Origin: Mycolicibacterium aromaticivorans JS19b1 = JCM 16368 | GTDB taxonomy: Bacteria > Actinomycetota > Actinomycetes > Mycobacteriales > Mycobacteriaceae | DNA length: 64,000 nucleotides | NCBI RefSeq assembly: GCF_000559085.1 | Contig: NZ_JALN02000002.1 | Location: 310,001-374,000, forward strand | Direction of reading: 5' to 3' | Part shown: positions 27,172 through 35,690 of the stretch, one piece after another | How the letters are laid out: every line of letters begins with the position of its first letter | Numbering within the stretch: the first letter of the stretch is position 1 | Translations under genes and position numbers: made by a program | The notes under the pieces: model-generated | Databases searched by the model: none | Told to the model about the DNA's origin: nothing | Seen by the model: only the letters and a program-made list of their open reading frames with translations

Positions 27172-27190
27172 GGGGGCCCCACCGGCCCCC
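27172..27190. terminator. GC-rich hairpin after HTH gene
   Basis: GGGGGCC at 27172-27178 pairs with GGCCCCC at 27184-27190 across a 5-base loop, immediately after the stop of the HTH gene. There is no U-run, as is common for mycobacterial hairpin terminators. Confidence 0.65.
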
Positions 27191-28630
27191 AGGTTTGGGG
27201 CGGTCAAGGGGGCTGTCTCGCCGCCCCGGACGCCAACCTAAGTCGGGGATACCCCTGGAACGATGTGCGTGACGTGGAAAAACCGCCCAGCTGGCCCGTA
27301 GAGGCGCGAAACCGCTCTGGTGCGTGGAACGGACGCAGCGAAGGCGTCGGATCAGCCCAGGAGCACGGTGGGCACCTCTGAGTCGATGCAAGCCTGTGCC
27401 ACATCGACCGTTCTTGCCAAAAGGCCAGGTCGCACTCCCCGTGAGACATATGCGGGCGCAAAGGCGCGAAGCCAGATACACCGCCGAATGATGGGGTTGA
27501 TTATCAATCTGCACTGAGGCAGAGCCACACGCTCAGTTGCGAGTCGGGGTCACCATGCTGTATGGCGTCCTGCTCCAAGTGGCGCGCACTGTTTACTTCA
27601 ACGGTGATGCACTCAGTCACTAACACGCTGTGAGCAGCGCTATGGACCACGTCCTGCGATGCATCGCCTCACGAGTAATCGTCCACGCTGGTGGACGGGT
27701 TTGGTCCGTTGCACGTCGCATAGCGGTGCCTGAGGTTCTGTGACGCACTCGTGCACGGCCAGCACTCGCAGCGGTCATCTGAATTGGCTGACCCCCTCGC
27801 CTGTCTGCGTCATGTACTGCTGCGACCACGGTCTGTCGGCATGCAATGGCACGCGTGGACCACAACGCATGGTGTTCATCGGCCGATAGTGCATTGACTT
27901 ACACCGGCACCCACCTTGTGCCACACGCGGCGCGCTCCATAGCCCTCACAGTCGATGCTGCAGTGGCCACCTCCATCGATTCAGCCACTGTGCATCACAG
28001 TCGGAATCACGCGTGATGCTTGGCGGTATGTGGTGCATCGCAGCAGGCCGATACTCAGGTTGTCTGCTTGGCGCACATGCAGGCTCCATATCTGGTCGTA
28101 GCCATGGCGGTAGACACGGTGTGTTAGCAGGCAATGGTTCGGGCGGCATGTCAGGCAGTGGATATGGTGGTCAGCTGTGCCTGCTATCGAGTCTGTAATC
28201 ACACCTGACCGGGAGTGTTCATGCAGGCCGTGGGCCATGCAGTAGGCCACGGCGACTTCGACGGCCCGCCATCCATGGCATGTCGACGGTGACTCGGGAT
28301 GGTCTGCAACGGGGCTTATCGCGTGAGGCGTTGCGGTGGGAAGCATGCAGCTGTCGGTGCTCTGGTGAAGATCGCCACCGCGACGCATCCAACCATGACG
28401 GCCGTTGTGGACGGAGGAGTGTGGACCACTACTGCGAGCAGCGTTACGGCTGCTGCGGGCATCCACGTGGTGTGTCACGGTTTGATCACTACTGCGTGGA
28501 CGGCGTGGCGTCGACTTGCGGGCCGTACCTGGGTCGCTAGACTCTGCTGACCATGAACCGCAGTGTGCCCGCAGCCCTCGCGCCGGACGGTGCGTTACGT
28601 GGGCAGCCATCCGTAATTGAACAGGCCAGA
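27191..28630. other. gene-poor region upstream of parA, candidate centromere or origin
   Basis: About 1.4 kb has no credible gene. The open frames here are irregular and the composition differs from the flanks. From about 27640 to 28350 short motifs recur: GCATGC or CATGCA (near 27838, 28075, 28220, 28342), GTGCATC or GATGCATC, and TGGACCAC (27642, 27854, 28422). Position between the HTH protein and parA suggests a centromere-like site or an origin. No regular iteron spacing was established. Confidence 0.5.
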
Positions 28631-28638
28631 GGGCTTTC

Positions 28639-29610
28639 ATGACCGAAAGCGTAACCGCCTGGGCCGCGCCGGTGCCGACGATCGACTGGGCGCGTCTAGG
28701 CCACGTATATGCGGTCGCCAACGGTAAGGGCGGCGTTGGAAAGACCACAACGACGGCGAATATCGGGGCCCTGGTGGCCTCCGATGGGGCCCCGACTCTG
28801 ATCATTGACCTCAACGGGCAGGGGAACATCGCCCACCTTTTGGGGTTCGCCAACACCGAGCTTGACGACCATGGGCGCGGCCTTTTCGGCGCCATCACTG
28901 GCGGCACACCGCTCAGACCTGTCCAGGGAGTGCGAGACAACCTTGACGTGATTCCCGGTGGGCCGTTCGTACGGCGCATTAGCGCCGCCGTGGCCGGCGA
29001 CATGATGTCGCAGGAGTCGGCACCGTCCGTTCTCCTGTCACTCGCGGACAGCCTCCAGCGAATCGCACACAACTACCAACTCATCATCATCGACACTCCA
29101 CCGGAAAATCCGCTACTGCTGGAGCTGGCCCTGTGCGCGGCTCGATTCATCGTGGTGCCGATGAAGACGGAGCTGATGTCGCAATTCGGCCTCCGGGAAT
29201 TGGCCGGCGAGATCCGCAAAATGCGGGAGTTCAACGAGTACCTCATGTTGCTCGGAGTGTTCGCATTCGCGTCGGGCACATCCGCAACGAAGGTCAGGAA
29301 GGAGATGACCGATCAGATCGCGCGAGACCTTGGCGCTGATAACGACGTGATGATGTCAGCGTTCATCCGCCACTCCGAAGCGGTCGCCAACGACATGACC
29401 AAATACGGTCGGGTCGCCCACGAACTGGAACAAGAGATCGCCAACAACCCCAAGTACTGGGAGTTGCGTAGCGGAACCGCCAAGAGCACTGCTGTTGTCA
29501 GCAGTACGTCCAAACCTGTAGCCCGCGATTTCGCCAAACTCGCGCAAGAAATCCTCACCCGGGCCGGCGCGCGACGCGCCGAAATGATCGAGCAAGGAGT
29601 GTGGCCGTGA
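28639..29610 (+). CDS. parA: ParA-type partition ATPase
   Basis: The 323-residue product has the deviant Walker A KGGVGKTTT near residue 35. The switch regions read IIDLNGQGNIAHLLG and IIIDTPPENPLLLELAL. It moves plasmid copies to daughter cells together with a centromere-binding partner. The ATG at 28639 follows a CAGAGGG ribosome site. Its stop overlaps the partner gene's GTG (GTGA). Confidence 0.93.
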   Translation: MTESVTAWAAPVPTIDWARLGHVYAVANGKGGVGKTTTTANIGALVASDGAPTLIIDLNGQGNIAHLLGFANTELDDHGRGLFGAITGGTPLRPVQGVRDNLDVIPGGPFVRRISAAVAGDMMSQESAPSVLLSLADSLQRIAHNYQLIIIDTPPENPLLLELALCAARFIVVPMKTELMSQFGLRELAGEIRKMREFNEYLMLLGVFAFASGTSATKVRKEMTDQIARDLGADNDVMMSAFIRHSEAVANDMTKYGRVAHELEQEIANNPKYWELRSGTAKSTAVVSSTSKPVARDFAKLAQEILTRAGARRAEMIEQGVWP

Positions 29611-30200
29611 GCGGCAAGCTGAAGCACCAGGACATCCCCGCCGAAGATCTGTCGGACCTCGGCAGCCCCGCTCCCCGTGGCTCCGGGCTCAGTGGCCTCC
29701 TCGCAACTACCCCTGCTCCGGCCCCGGACCAGCCCCTCTCGGAGGCCCGAGTCGCTGATCCAGCAGAGGCCCCCCGGCCGCCAGTCTCCCCCCGGACGGT
29801 TCGATCACCGCGCCAGTCGAGCACCCGGTCTCGCACGCGGCCGACGACCGCGGTCTACGTGAGCCAAGGCGTCAAACAACGCTTCGAGGACTACCGGCAT
29901 AAAGCGAAGAAGACCAACCTGCAGGTCGTCCTCGAAGCGATCACCGCCAAGCACGCAGACCTGACCGACATCATCAAGAGATCGGAGGTCAGTACTGCAC
30001 CGGTCGGCGGTTCGCTGTTTCCCGCCGACCCCTCGGCGGTGCGGTACCTAGGCGGCGGCAGCGTCCAGATCGGATTCAGCCCCACTCCCGAGCAGGAAAA
30101 TGTGCTCGATAGCCTCGGGCGCGAGCTCGGATTCACCACGCGCAGTACGTGGATTGCACCGATCCTCAACGCCTTCCTTCCCGGAAAGAAAGACACCTAA
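29607..30200 (+). CDS. ParA partner protein (ParB-like role)
   Basis: The 197-residue product starts at GTG 29607, overlapping parA's TGA. The N-terminal 75 residues are Pro/Ser/Arg-rich and disordered. A basic segment (SRTRPTTAVYVSQGVKQRFE) leads to a helical domain with FEDYRHKAKKTNLQVVLEAI and a conserved C-terminal part (SPTPEQENVLDSLGRELGFT). It is not a canonical ParB/Spo0J; the C-terminal half resembles RHH-like centromere-binding partners. The role is assigned from the operon. Confidence 0.7.
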   Translation: MSGKLKHQDIPAEDLSDLGSPAPRGSGLSGLLATTPAPAPDQPLSEARVADPAEAPRPPVSPRTVRSPRQSSTRSRTRPTTAVYVSQGVKQRFEDYRHKAKKTNLQVVLEAITAKHADLTDIIKRSEVSTAPVGGSLFPADPSAVRYLGGGSVQIGFSPTPEQENVLDSLGRELGFTTRSTWIAPILNAFLPGKKDT

Positions 30201-30331
30201 AGGCGGCCACTGCACATTCAGCCTTAGGCCCCGGCCAAGTGTTGCGAGGGGCTCGGCTAGGTCCGGGTTGCCGTCGCGGGCGGTACGAGCAGCAGGGGAG
30301 TGTTTGGCGGCTCGCTGACTACACTCAGCTC

Positions 30332-30646
30332 GTGGTGGCCTTGAGATGCACGAGAACAGGTTGGGTCGAGCCCGGGCCTCCGCTGGCCTGCCCACAAGGA
30401 CATACACTTCGCGGTCCGTACCGGGTCTTGGTGGGCACCCAGCAGTGCGCCACGTGCTCAGCCCAGGGCCTCGGAGCGCATAGGTCTTTCACCTGCCGGA
30501 CTTGCTCGGAAACGGTGTACGACCCGCCGCCGGGACCAAACTGCACATTTGTCGCCCTCGACGGCAGAGCCGCCCCCGCGGGCCGGCGCCAACCAGGCGG
30601 GGGAGTGGGTGGGTCTGCTCAGATCGCCACGCAGGCCAGCACGTAG
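30332..30646 (+). CDS. small zinc-ribbon protein (tentative)
   Basis: From GTG 30332 the 104-residue frame shows ordered Cys/His pairs: CPQGH, CATC and CRTC. This suggests a zinc ribbon, followed by a Gly/Arg-rich tail. A minus-strand frame over the same DNA (30458-30895) could encode a small hydrophobic protein, so only one of the two is likely real. The Cys spacing favours this strand. Confidence 0.4.
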   Translation: MVALRCTRTGWVEPGPPLACPQGHTLRGPYRVLVGTQQCATCSAQGLGAHRSFTCRTCSETVYDPPPGPNCTFVALDGRAAPAGRRQPGGGVGGSAQIATQAST

Positions 30647-31073
30647 CTGCTGGCCAGGACCGGCAGCACCGGCGAAGACCAGAAGAAGTAACCAGCCGGC
30701 CCCGTAGAACTGCGGCGACCAAGAATGAGAGCCGCCACCCCGAGTGTGACCAGGATGGGCGGCAACGGTCACCCAGAGATGAACCGGCATCGTCACCGCA
30801 ACACCAGTAGCAACGGCAAGCCAGGCAAGATACCCCGCTGCCAGCCCGCGACCACGCCGAAAGCCTGGCGCACATGTTCCCTGGTCATCGCCCATTCTGG
30901 TACATGACTCCGATATGGAGAGCGCAGACCAAGCCGACGCGGACCGCTCAACGAGGATGGGTTACGACGGCAACGCGACAACATCGCTAAGGACGTCCGA
31001 ATCGTGAACCACCAAGGAAAGCAACATAACTCGTTCGCGATACTTCCCCCGACGGCAGCGACACCGCGGCGGC
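30647..31073. other. no convincing gene
   Basis: This 427-bp stretch lies between the zinc-ribbon candidate and the convergent lipoprotein gene. A minus-strand frame (to 30895) with two hydrophobic stretches is possible but not supported by a clear start or family. Confidence 0.4.
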
Positions 31074-31820
31074 TCAGTCCGCGATCTTGGCCAGGATCGC
31101 GTTGGTAATCTGCACGGGGCGATCGGCTATGTCGTAGGAGCACATCAGCCCGTCGACCAGTGCGTTGGATTTGGCGGCCATGAAGCGCGCACACGCCCAT
31201 CGCTTGCTGTCGTCAGGCCGGCGGACCATCGTGGTCACCGCGCCAGTCTGCACAACGTCGCCGATCGTCCAGTGCGGGGGCGTCAATCCGTCACTGCGGG
31301 TCTCCGTCACCTGCCGACCAGTACAGGCTCTCCACTGGTCGGTGACGCGTTGAGCGGCGGCGGCCGCGGCGGCGCGGTCGGGGAAGAGCACAATCATCTG
31401 GGCAACAGCGTGGGCCCCCTTGGGGCCGGGGTCCTTATAGGTTTGGCCGTAGGCATCGGTGGCGTTCAGGCCCGCATAGACGCTGCTCTGCCCCCACAGC
31501 ATGGAGCTAAGGCATTCCGGCGGGGTGTATTGGTCGCCTGGGTCGAGCTCGCTGAGCTTGGTGTCGACAGCGCCGGTCTCCAGCGCGGGTGAGCCGATGA
31601 GGCCTTGCATGGTCGGTAAGTCGATGAGCAGCTGGGGCAGCGCCGCGGCGGTAACCAGGGGAGTGGGGGAGTGGGTCGGTTCGGCCGGCTTGGACACCGG
31701 CTGCTTGAGGCTCGCCGTTCCCGGAACTGTTGTCGCGCATCCAGTTACGGTGAGCGCAGCCGAGCACAGAACGCCCGCGGCTGCGGCGATGGAACGCCGA
31801 AAAGGCGGGGATGTGGTCAT
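31074..31820 (-). CDS. lipoprotein with PknH-like sensor domain
   Basis: The 248-residue product begins with a lipoprotein signal (basic start, hydrophobic core, lipobox LTVTGC with Cys at about residue 28). The outer domain (residues 60-248) has the PknH extracellular-domain pattern: four cysteines, WGQSSVYAGLNATDAYG, MIVLFPDRAAAAAAAQRVTD and WACARFMAAKSNALVDGLMC. Such domains normally sit outside Ser/Thr kinases and sense ligands. This one is a stand-alone version, coupled by ATGA overlap to the metallopeptidase gene upstream. Confidence 0.85.
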   Translation of the reverse strand: MTTSPPFRRSIAAAAGVLCSAALTVTGCATTVPGTASLKQPVSKPAEPTHSPTPLVTAAALPQLLIDLPTMQGLIGSPALETGAVDTKLSELDPGDQYTPPECLSSMLWGQSSVYAGLNATDAYGQTYKDPGPKGAHAVAQMIVLFPDRAAAAAAAQRVTDQWRACTGRQVTETRSDGLTPPHWTIGDVVQTGAVTTMVRRPDDSKRWACARFMAAKSNALVDGLMCSYDIADRPVQITNAILAKIAD

Positions 31821-33424
31821 GGCAGATACCTTTGATAGCAGCTGTCAGCGGTTGAGTTAAGCAGCCCGGAGCGGAACGCCGCGATCCGGGTGAAGCCGGC
31901 TGGCACGGTGTCGTTGTTGACATCGCTGGCGACGAGTCCGTTGCTGAGCAGCCCAGCGACAGCTTCGTCAAGATCACCCGCGGTGAGTTGGAGTTGCTTT
32001 CCCGACGCGACGTCGACGTGCTTGGCCATAGCGCGTTGCGCGAAGCCCGTCAGGCATGCCGTTCGCAGCGCTGTCGTCGCAGAGTCAAGGGGAAGACCTC
32101 GCTCCCGTTGCAGAGCCAGCAGGTATCGAGACGTCACCACCGACAACGCGGTGTCGTCGCCTTGGAGGAGAACGTGATTCGACTCGTCGGCAGGTGTTCC
32201 CATCTTCTGGAGCGCATCGAGATTGACGACGACGGTGTTCGCCGACGGGCAGTACCACGCCGGGGTGTCGGGGGTGGGGTGGGACGCGCAGCTGACGCGG
32301 GAGGCGTCGACGGCCAGGGCGGGAGGCTGCTCGGGGGCGAAGATCTTGCCGAGGATCTCCACCAACGTGTTCAGCGTCTCCTCAGTGATGGCGACCTGCC
32401 CGGACTGCAGCGCCCCGGTCGACTCGGCCTGGAGAACGAGCGGTAGATCGCCGCGACGGCGGGTGATCTCTTCCATTGAGATCGTGGCACACGCGCTAGG
32501 GCCCGCGCTGAAACCCTTCTGGACGGCGCTGACCCGATCCAGCGCTGTGCCATGGCCATCCTCGAGCAATTTCATCCTCCGCGGCGTGATGACCGGATCG
32601 CGGATGGTGATCGCGCCGGCCAGGACATGATTGAGACCGTCGCCGGTACTCAACGTGAACCGCGATGAGCGGCCCTCGGCCACCCAGCGCAGGTAGCTGC
32701 CGGCGAAGCAGTCGGCCTGCTGTTCGGCAACCAAGGTAGGGGTGTCGCGCTCGACGAGGTCGGCCATCTCCTGGATCGCGTGGCCGTACTCGTGTGCGAA
32801 CAACCCAGCGACCGCAGTCTCACCGAAATACTGCTTGGTGACCGGCACCATCACCGCGCGATCCCAGGCAATGAGGTCATCGCGGGGGCAAAAGAACGCG
32901 TTGACCTCGTCATAGGTAGTTTCACCGCACAGCACCGGACTGGAGGGGTTGGTCGAGTCGTAGGACACCAGGGTGCCGACCGGAGCGAACGTGCCGTGCA
33001 GGCTGTGCGGATAGGCCTGGCGCCAGTACTCGGTGATGTCGTCGATGCTCACAGCTGCCAACCGGTCGACGGGTCCGTTATCGCTTCCCCGAACAGCTCC
33101 CGAGGGTGCTGGTGCGTTATCGCGCACGCCGGAAGCCCCGTCCTCGGCGACCAGGCCTGCTACCCGGAACGGCTGGTCCGGCCCGGACAGCAGGATTCCC
33201 GGGACCGTGGCCGCACAGCCTGAGGCGATCTGTGCAACCACCAATGCCGCCGCAGCACACAAACCGCCGCGCCTGCGCGCCCAGACGGAGCTTGCTGGAG
33301 TGCGCACAACGCGTCGAATCCCTTCGTCGGCAATGTTGCTGGCGTCCTGGCCATTCTGGCACCTCGGCCTGGCCGGGTGCACGGTGTTGTCGGCAGTGCC
33401 GCCTTGCGGCGGGTCGGGTCTCAT
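31817..33424 (-). CDS. cell-surface neutral zinc metallopeptidase
   Basis: The 535-residue product has a long N-terminus with a hydrophobic segment and lipobox-like ASGC at about residue 69. The zinc motif HEYGH (in LFAHEYGHAIQEM) is followed by EQQADCFAG, which supplies the third ligand. The C-terminal half carries further cysteines and SATTALRTACLTGFAQRAMA. It is the neutral zinc metallopeptidase family found with mycobacterial surface systems. It overlaps both neighbours by 4 bp, forming a three-gene operon with two PknH-like sensor genes. Confidence 0.85.
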   Translation of the reverse strand: MRPDPPQGGTADNTVHPARPRCQNGQDASNIADEGIRRVVRTPASSVWARRRGGLCAAAALVVAQIASGCAATVPGILLSGPDQPFRVAGLVAEDGASGVRDNAPAPSGAVRGSDNGPVDRLAAVSIDDITEYWRQAYPHSLHGTFAPVGTLVSYDSTNPSSPVLCGETTYDEVNAFFCPRDDLIAWDRAVMVPVTKQYFGETAVAGLFAHEYGHAIQEMADLVERDTPTLVAEQQADCFAGSYLRWVAEGRSSRFTLSTGDGLNHVLAGAITIRDPVITPRRMKLLEDGHGTALDRVSAVQKGFSAGPSACATISMEEITRRRGDLPLVLQAESTGALQSGQVAITEETLNTLVEILGKIFAPEQPPALAVDASRVSCASHPTPDTPAWYCPSANTVVVNLDALQKMGTPADESNHVLLQGDDTALSVVTSRYLLALQRERGLPLDSATTALRTACLTGFAQRAMAKHVDVASGKQLQLTAGDLDEAVAGLLSNGLVASDVNNDTVPAGFTRIAAFRSGLLNSTADSCYQRYLP

Positions 33425-34227
33425 CCGGGCACTTGACCTGTGATCACCCGAATAGCCTGGGATGCTTGGCCCTTCGGGTCATGCCCACACACCAGGACAT
33501 CGATGGCGATGTTGCTGGTCGTGGAGGCAAAGCCCCGCTCACAGCCCCAGTCAGCTCCGGAAACGTGCTGCGACATGATCATCATGGTTCGCTCAGGGTT
33601 GGAGTCAGCGGTGCCCAGCTGCCAGAACTGGGTGGCGCTGGGGTTGTCGGGCGGCGAGTAGGTGATGGTGCGGGTGGCGCAGTCGCGCCACTGGCCGGCG
33701 ATGCGGCTCTTGTAGCGCCGCAACGATCCCTCATCAGCGAACCCGATCACGGCTTGGGTGATGGTGTGCTCAGAGCCCGCGACAGAATCGCTGGCCGTGC
33801 TGACCGCCAGGCCGGTATAGGCATTGTCGGTGTACGACTCGGCCTCGCCCGGGCCCCAAGGGCTCGCGCAGTGCTGATCGCTGATGTCCTTGGCGGTATT
33901 GAGGAAACCGGCCGCCGGGCCGCGGACCTGCATCGCAGCGGTCGCACCGGTAAGAGCCGCGGCCTGCTCGGCCGACAGAAGCGAACCCGCCAGATCCGCC
34001 GACGAGAACGGCCCCACCGGGGAGGACGAGACCGCGGGAGTCCCCGATCCGTCGGTGAAGGCCGCCACGCCCCCCACGATGGTCGCGTGGCTCACCGGAG
34101 CCCCAACCGCGGCCGTCACCGCAACAGCGACGCCGGTAAGCGCGACCACGGTCAACGCCCGAGGGCCCCCGCGGCGAGTACCCGCGCCACGCCGCTGATA
34201 GTGCTTTAGTTTCAGATGAAGCGACAT
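33421..34227 (-). CDS. secreted PknH-like sensor-domain protein
   Basis: Starting at ATG 34227 the product has about 268 residues. A basic N-terminus with a signal/anchor helix (ALTVVALTGVAVAVTAAVGA) precedes a PknH-like extracellular domain with cysteines in QHCAS, WRDCATR, WGCERG and VLVCGHD. It heads the operon leading to the metallopeptidase and the lipoprotein. The three products may work together at the cell surface. Confidence 0.78.
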   Translation of the reverse strand: MSLHLKLKHYQRRGAGTRRGGPRALTVVALTGVAVAVTAAVGAPVSHATIVGGVAAFTDGSGTPAVSSSPVGPFSSADLAGSLLSAEQAAALTGATAAMQVRGPAAGFLNTAKDISDQHCASPWGPGEAESYTDNAYTGLAVSTASDSVAGSEHTITQAVIGFADEGSLRRYKSRIAGQWRDCATRTITYSPPDNPSATQFWQLGTADSNPERTMMIMSQHVSGADWGCERGFASTTSNIAIDVLVCGHDPKGQASQAIRVITGQVPG

Positions 34228-34291
34228 GGTGGGCAGCATAAGCGTCCAAACCACCCGAGTGCAATACCTGAAGTTAAAGCAGTACAGGCGT
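34192..34291. repeat. outward-facing 23-bp inverted repeat at an operon start
   Basis: On the minus strand 34214-34192 reads CTGAAACTAAAGCACTA and on the plus strand from 34269 reads CTGAAGTTAAAGCAGTA; each continues with a partly matching CAG..CG. The left arm is inside the first codons of the sensor gene (HLKLKHYQ) and the right arm also reads LKLKQY. A similar TAGTTAAAGCA occurs near 42753 upstream of the second WhiB. It may be a regulatory motif or a duplicated gene start. Confidence 0.45.
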
Positions 34292-34527
34292 TACGGACCG
34301 CTAATGGACGTTTGCCGTGGCTGCGGTCGCCGCCGCGGGATAGCCATCGGACTTGGGAAGACACCGACAAATCGGTGGGGCGTGGCGCCCTATGACGTCG
34401 AGATTCTCACCTGGTGAGTTCCGCCTGCAGCAGGTCCACACGCGTCTCGGCATGCAATACTTGTTTCTGATGCAGTGGCGAGTTTCGGTGGCGTGGCGCA
34501 TCAGGATTGGACGACAGGAGGTATTTC

Positions 34528-35637
34528 GTGGACTACACGCCGGCGCTGATCGTGCGAGTCGGTGATCGGGCCCGGGTGGTTCGCCCCAGCGACGGGCCGG
34601 TCGTGATCGGGCGTGACAGCGAAGCCGCGATTCACATTCCTGATGAGCGGATCTCCCGGCGGCATGTTCGCCTGGAGCCCCACACTGGTGGGTGGTTGGC
34701 GGTGGACACCAGCACCAACGGAATCTATGTCAACGAGCGCAAGCGCAGCTCGGTGCCGATTGCCGACGGCCTAGCTCTGCGTCTAGGCCACCCCACTGAG
34801 GGATTGCCTGTGGTGTTCGAACTCGCCCGGGACGGGCACACCCACCTGGCCCCGGTGATCGCTAGCCCTTCCGGCGCGGCAGCCCCGGCCCACGCCGCCC
34901 CTGCGCTGGACGACGACGAGGACCTCGACGAGGATCCTTCCGGCGACATCGATCCAGCCTTGGCCCACGTCGGTGCGGCCGTCGCTGCGCGCCGCGCTGA
35001 ACTGGACCTCACTCAGCGAGGCCTCGCCCGGGACGGAATCGTGGCTGGTGCCACGCTGATCGCCCTCGAAAAGGGTCGACGGTGGCCGCGCAACGCGACC
35101 CTGGGCAAGTTGGAAGGTGCGCTGGGCTGGCAGCCCGGAACCCTCAACCAGCTGCGGGAAGAGGCTGCAGCTGCGAGCACTGATGCCGTGCCGGCTTCGG
35201 CGCTGGCGGATGTCATCGACCTTGCGCTGGTTGCCCTTTCGGCCCGCATCACGGATCTGCCTGAGCGCACTGAACCGAATTTCACATCCCGTGCCACGGC
35301 AATTCTGGCCGAGTTACACAAACTTGAGATCGCCACCGCCACTGCAGCGCGCAACGCCAGGGGCTCGGCAGCCCTAGCCGTAGCGCTAGGCGCCGTACGG
35401 GCCCGCTACAACGACCTCATGCTGCACGCCGCCCATGCCCCCAACGCCACAGTCGGACAACGACTTTACGCCGCGCGTCGTGCGCTCGGGTTGAGTGCAG
35501 ATGAGGCGGCCAACGCCGCAGGGATCGACACCACCGAGCTGTTGTCGGCTGAGGCCGGCGAGCGACTGGAGGCGCGACCCACCGCAGCTCTCGAAGCGCT
35601 CCTTGACCAGCTTGCACCCGTCGCGCCCACCGCCTGA
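34528..35637 (+). CDS. FHA-domain protein fused to XRE-type HTH
   Basis: The 369-residue product starts at GTG 34528, after a strong AGGAGG. Residues 1-95 form an FHA domain: VIGRDSEAAIHIPDERISRRHV, with the phosphothreonine-binding GR, SRRH and TNG motifs. An acidic linker (DDDEDLDEDPSGD) leads to an HTH near residues 140-195 (ARRAELDLTQRGLARDG, ALEKGRRWPRNATL). A second HTH-like segment is near the end (RRALGLSADEAANAAG). It probably reads phosphorylation by the neighbouring kinases and passes it to DNA. Confidence 0.85.
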   Translation: MDYTPALIVRVGDRARVVRPSDGPVVIGRDSEAAIHIPDERISRRHVRLEPHTGGWLAVDTSTNGIYVNERKRSSVPIADGLALRLGHPTEGLPVVFELARDGHTHLAPVIASPSGAAAPAHAAPALDDDEDLDEDPSGDIDPALAHVGAAVAARRAELDLTQRGLARDGIVAGATLIALEKGRRWPRNATLGKLEGALGWQPGTLNQLREEAAAASTDAVPASALADVIDLALVALSARITDLPERTEPNFTSRATAILAELHKLEIATATAARNARGSAALAVALGAVRARYNDLMLHAAHAPNATVGQRLYAARRALGLSADEAANAAGIDTTELLSAEAGERLEARPTAALEALLDQLAPVAPTA

Positions 35638-35690
35638 CCGGTGATGCAGTGTCGAGACGGCGCATGCACCTCGACCGCAAGATCAGGCAT

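Noticed and set aside
27981..29072. Minus-strand frame of 363 codons
   Set aside because: It lies opposite parA and its gene-poor leader; the sequence has no domain and low-complexity composition, so it is a shadow.
30458..30895. Minus-strand hydrophobic frame after the parA partner
   Set aside because: It has no clear start or family, and the opposite strand shows ordered Cys/His pairs.
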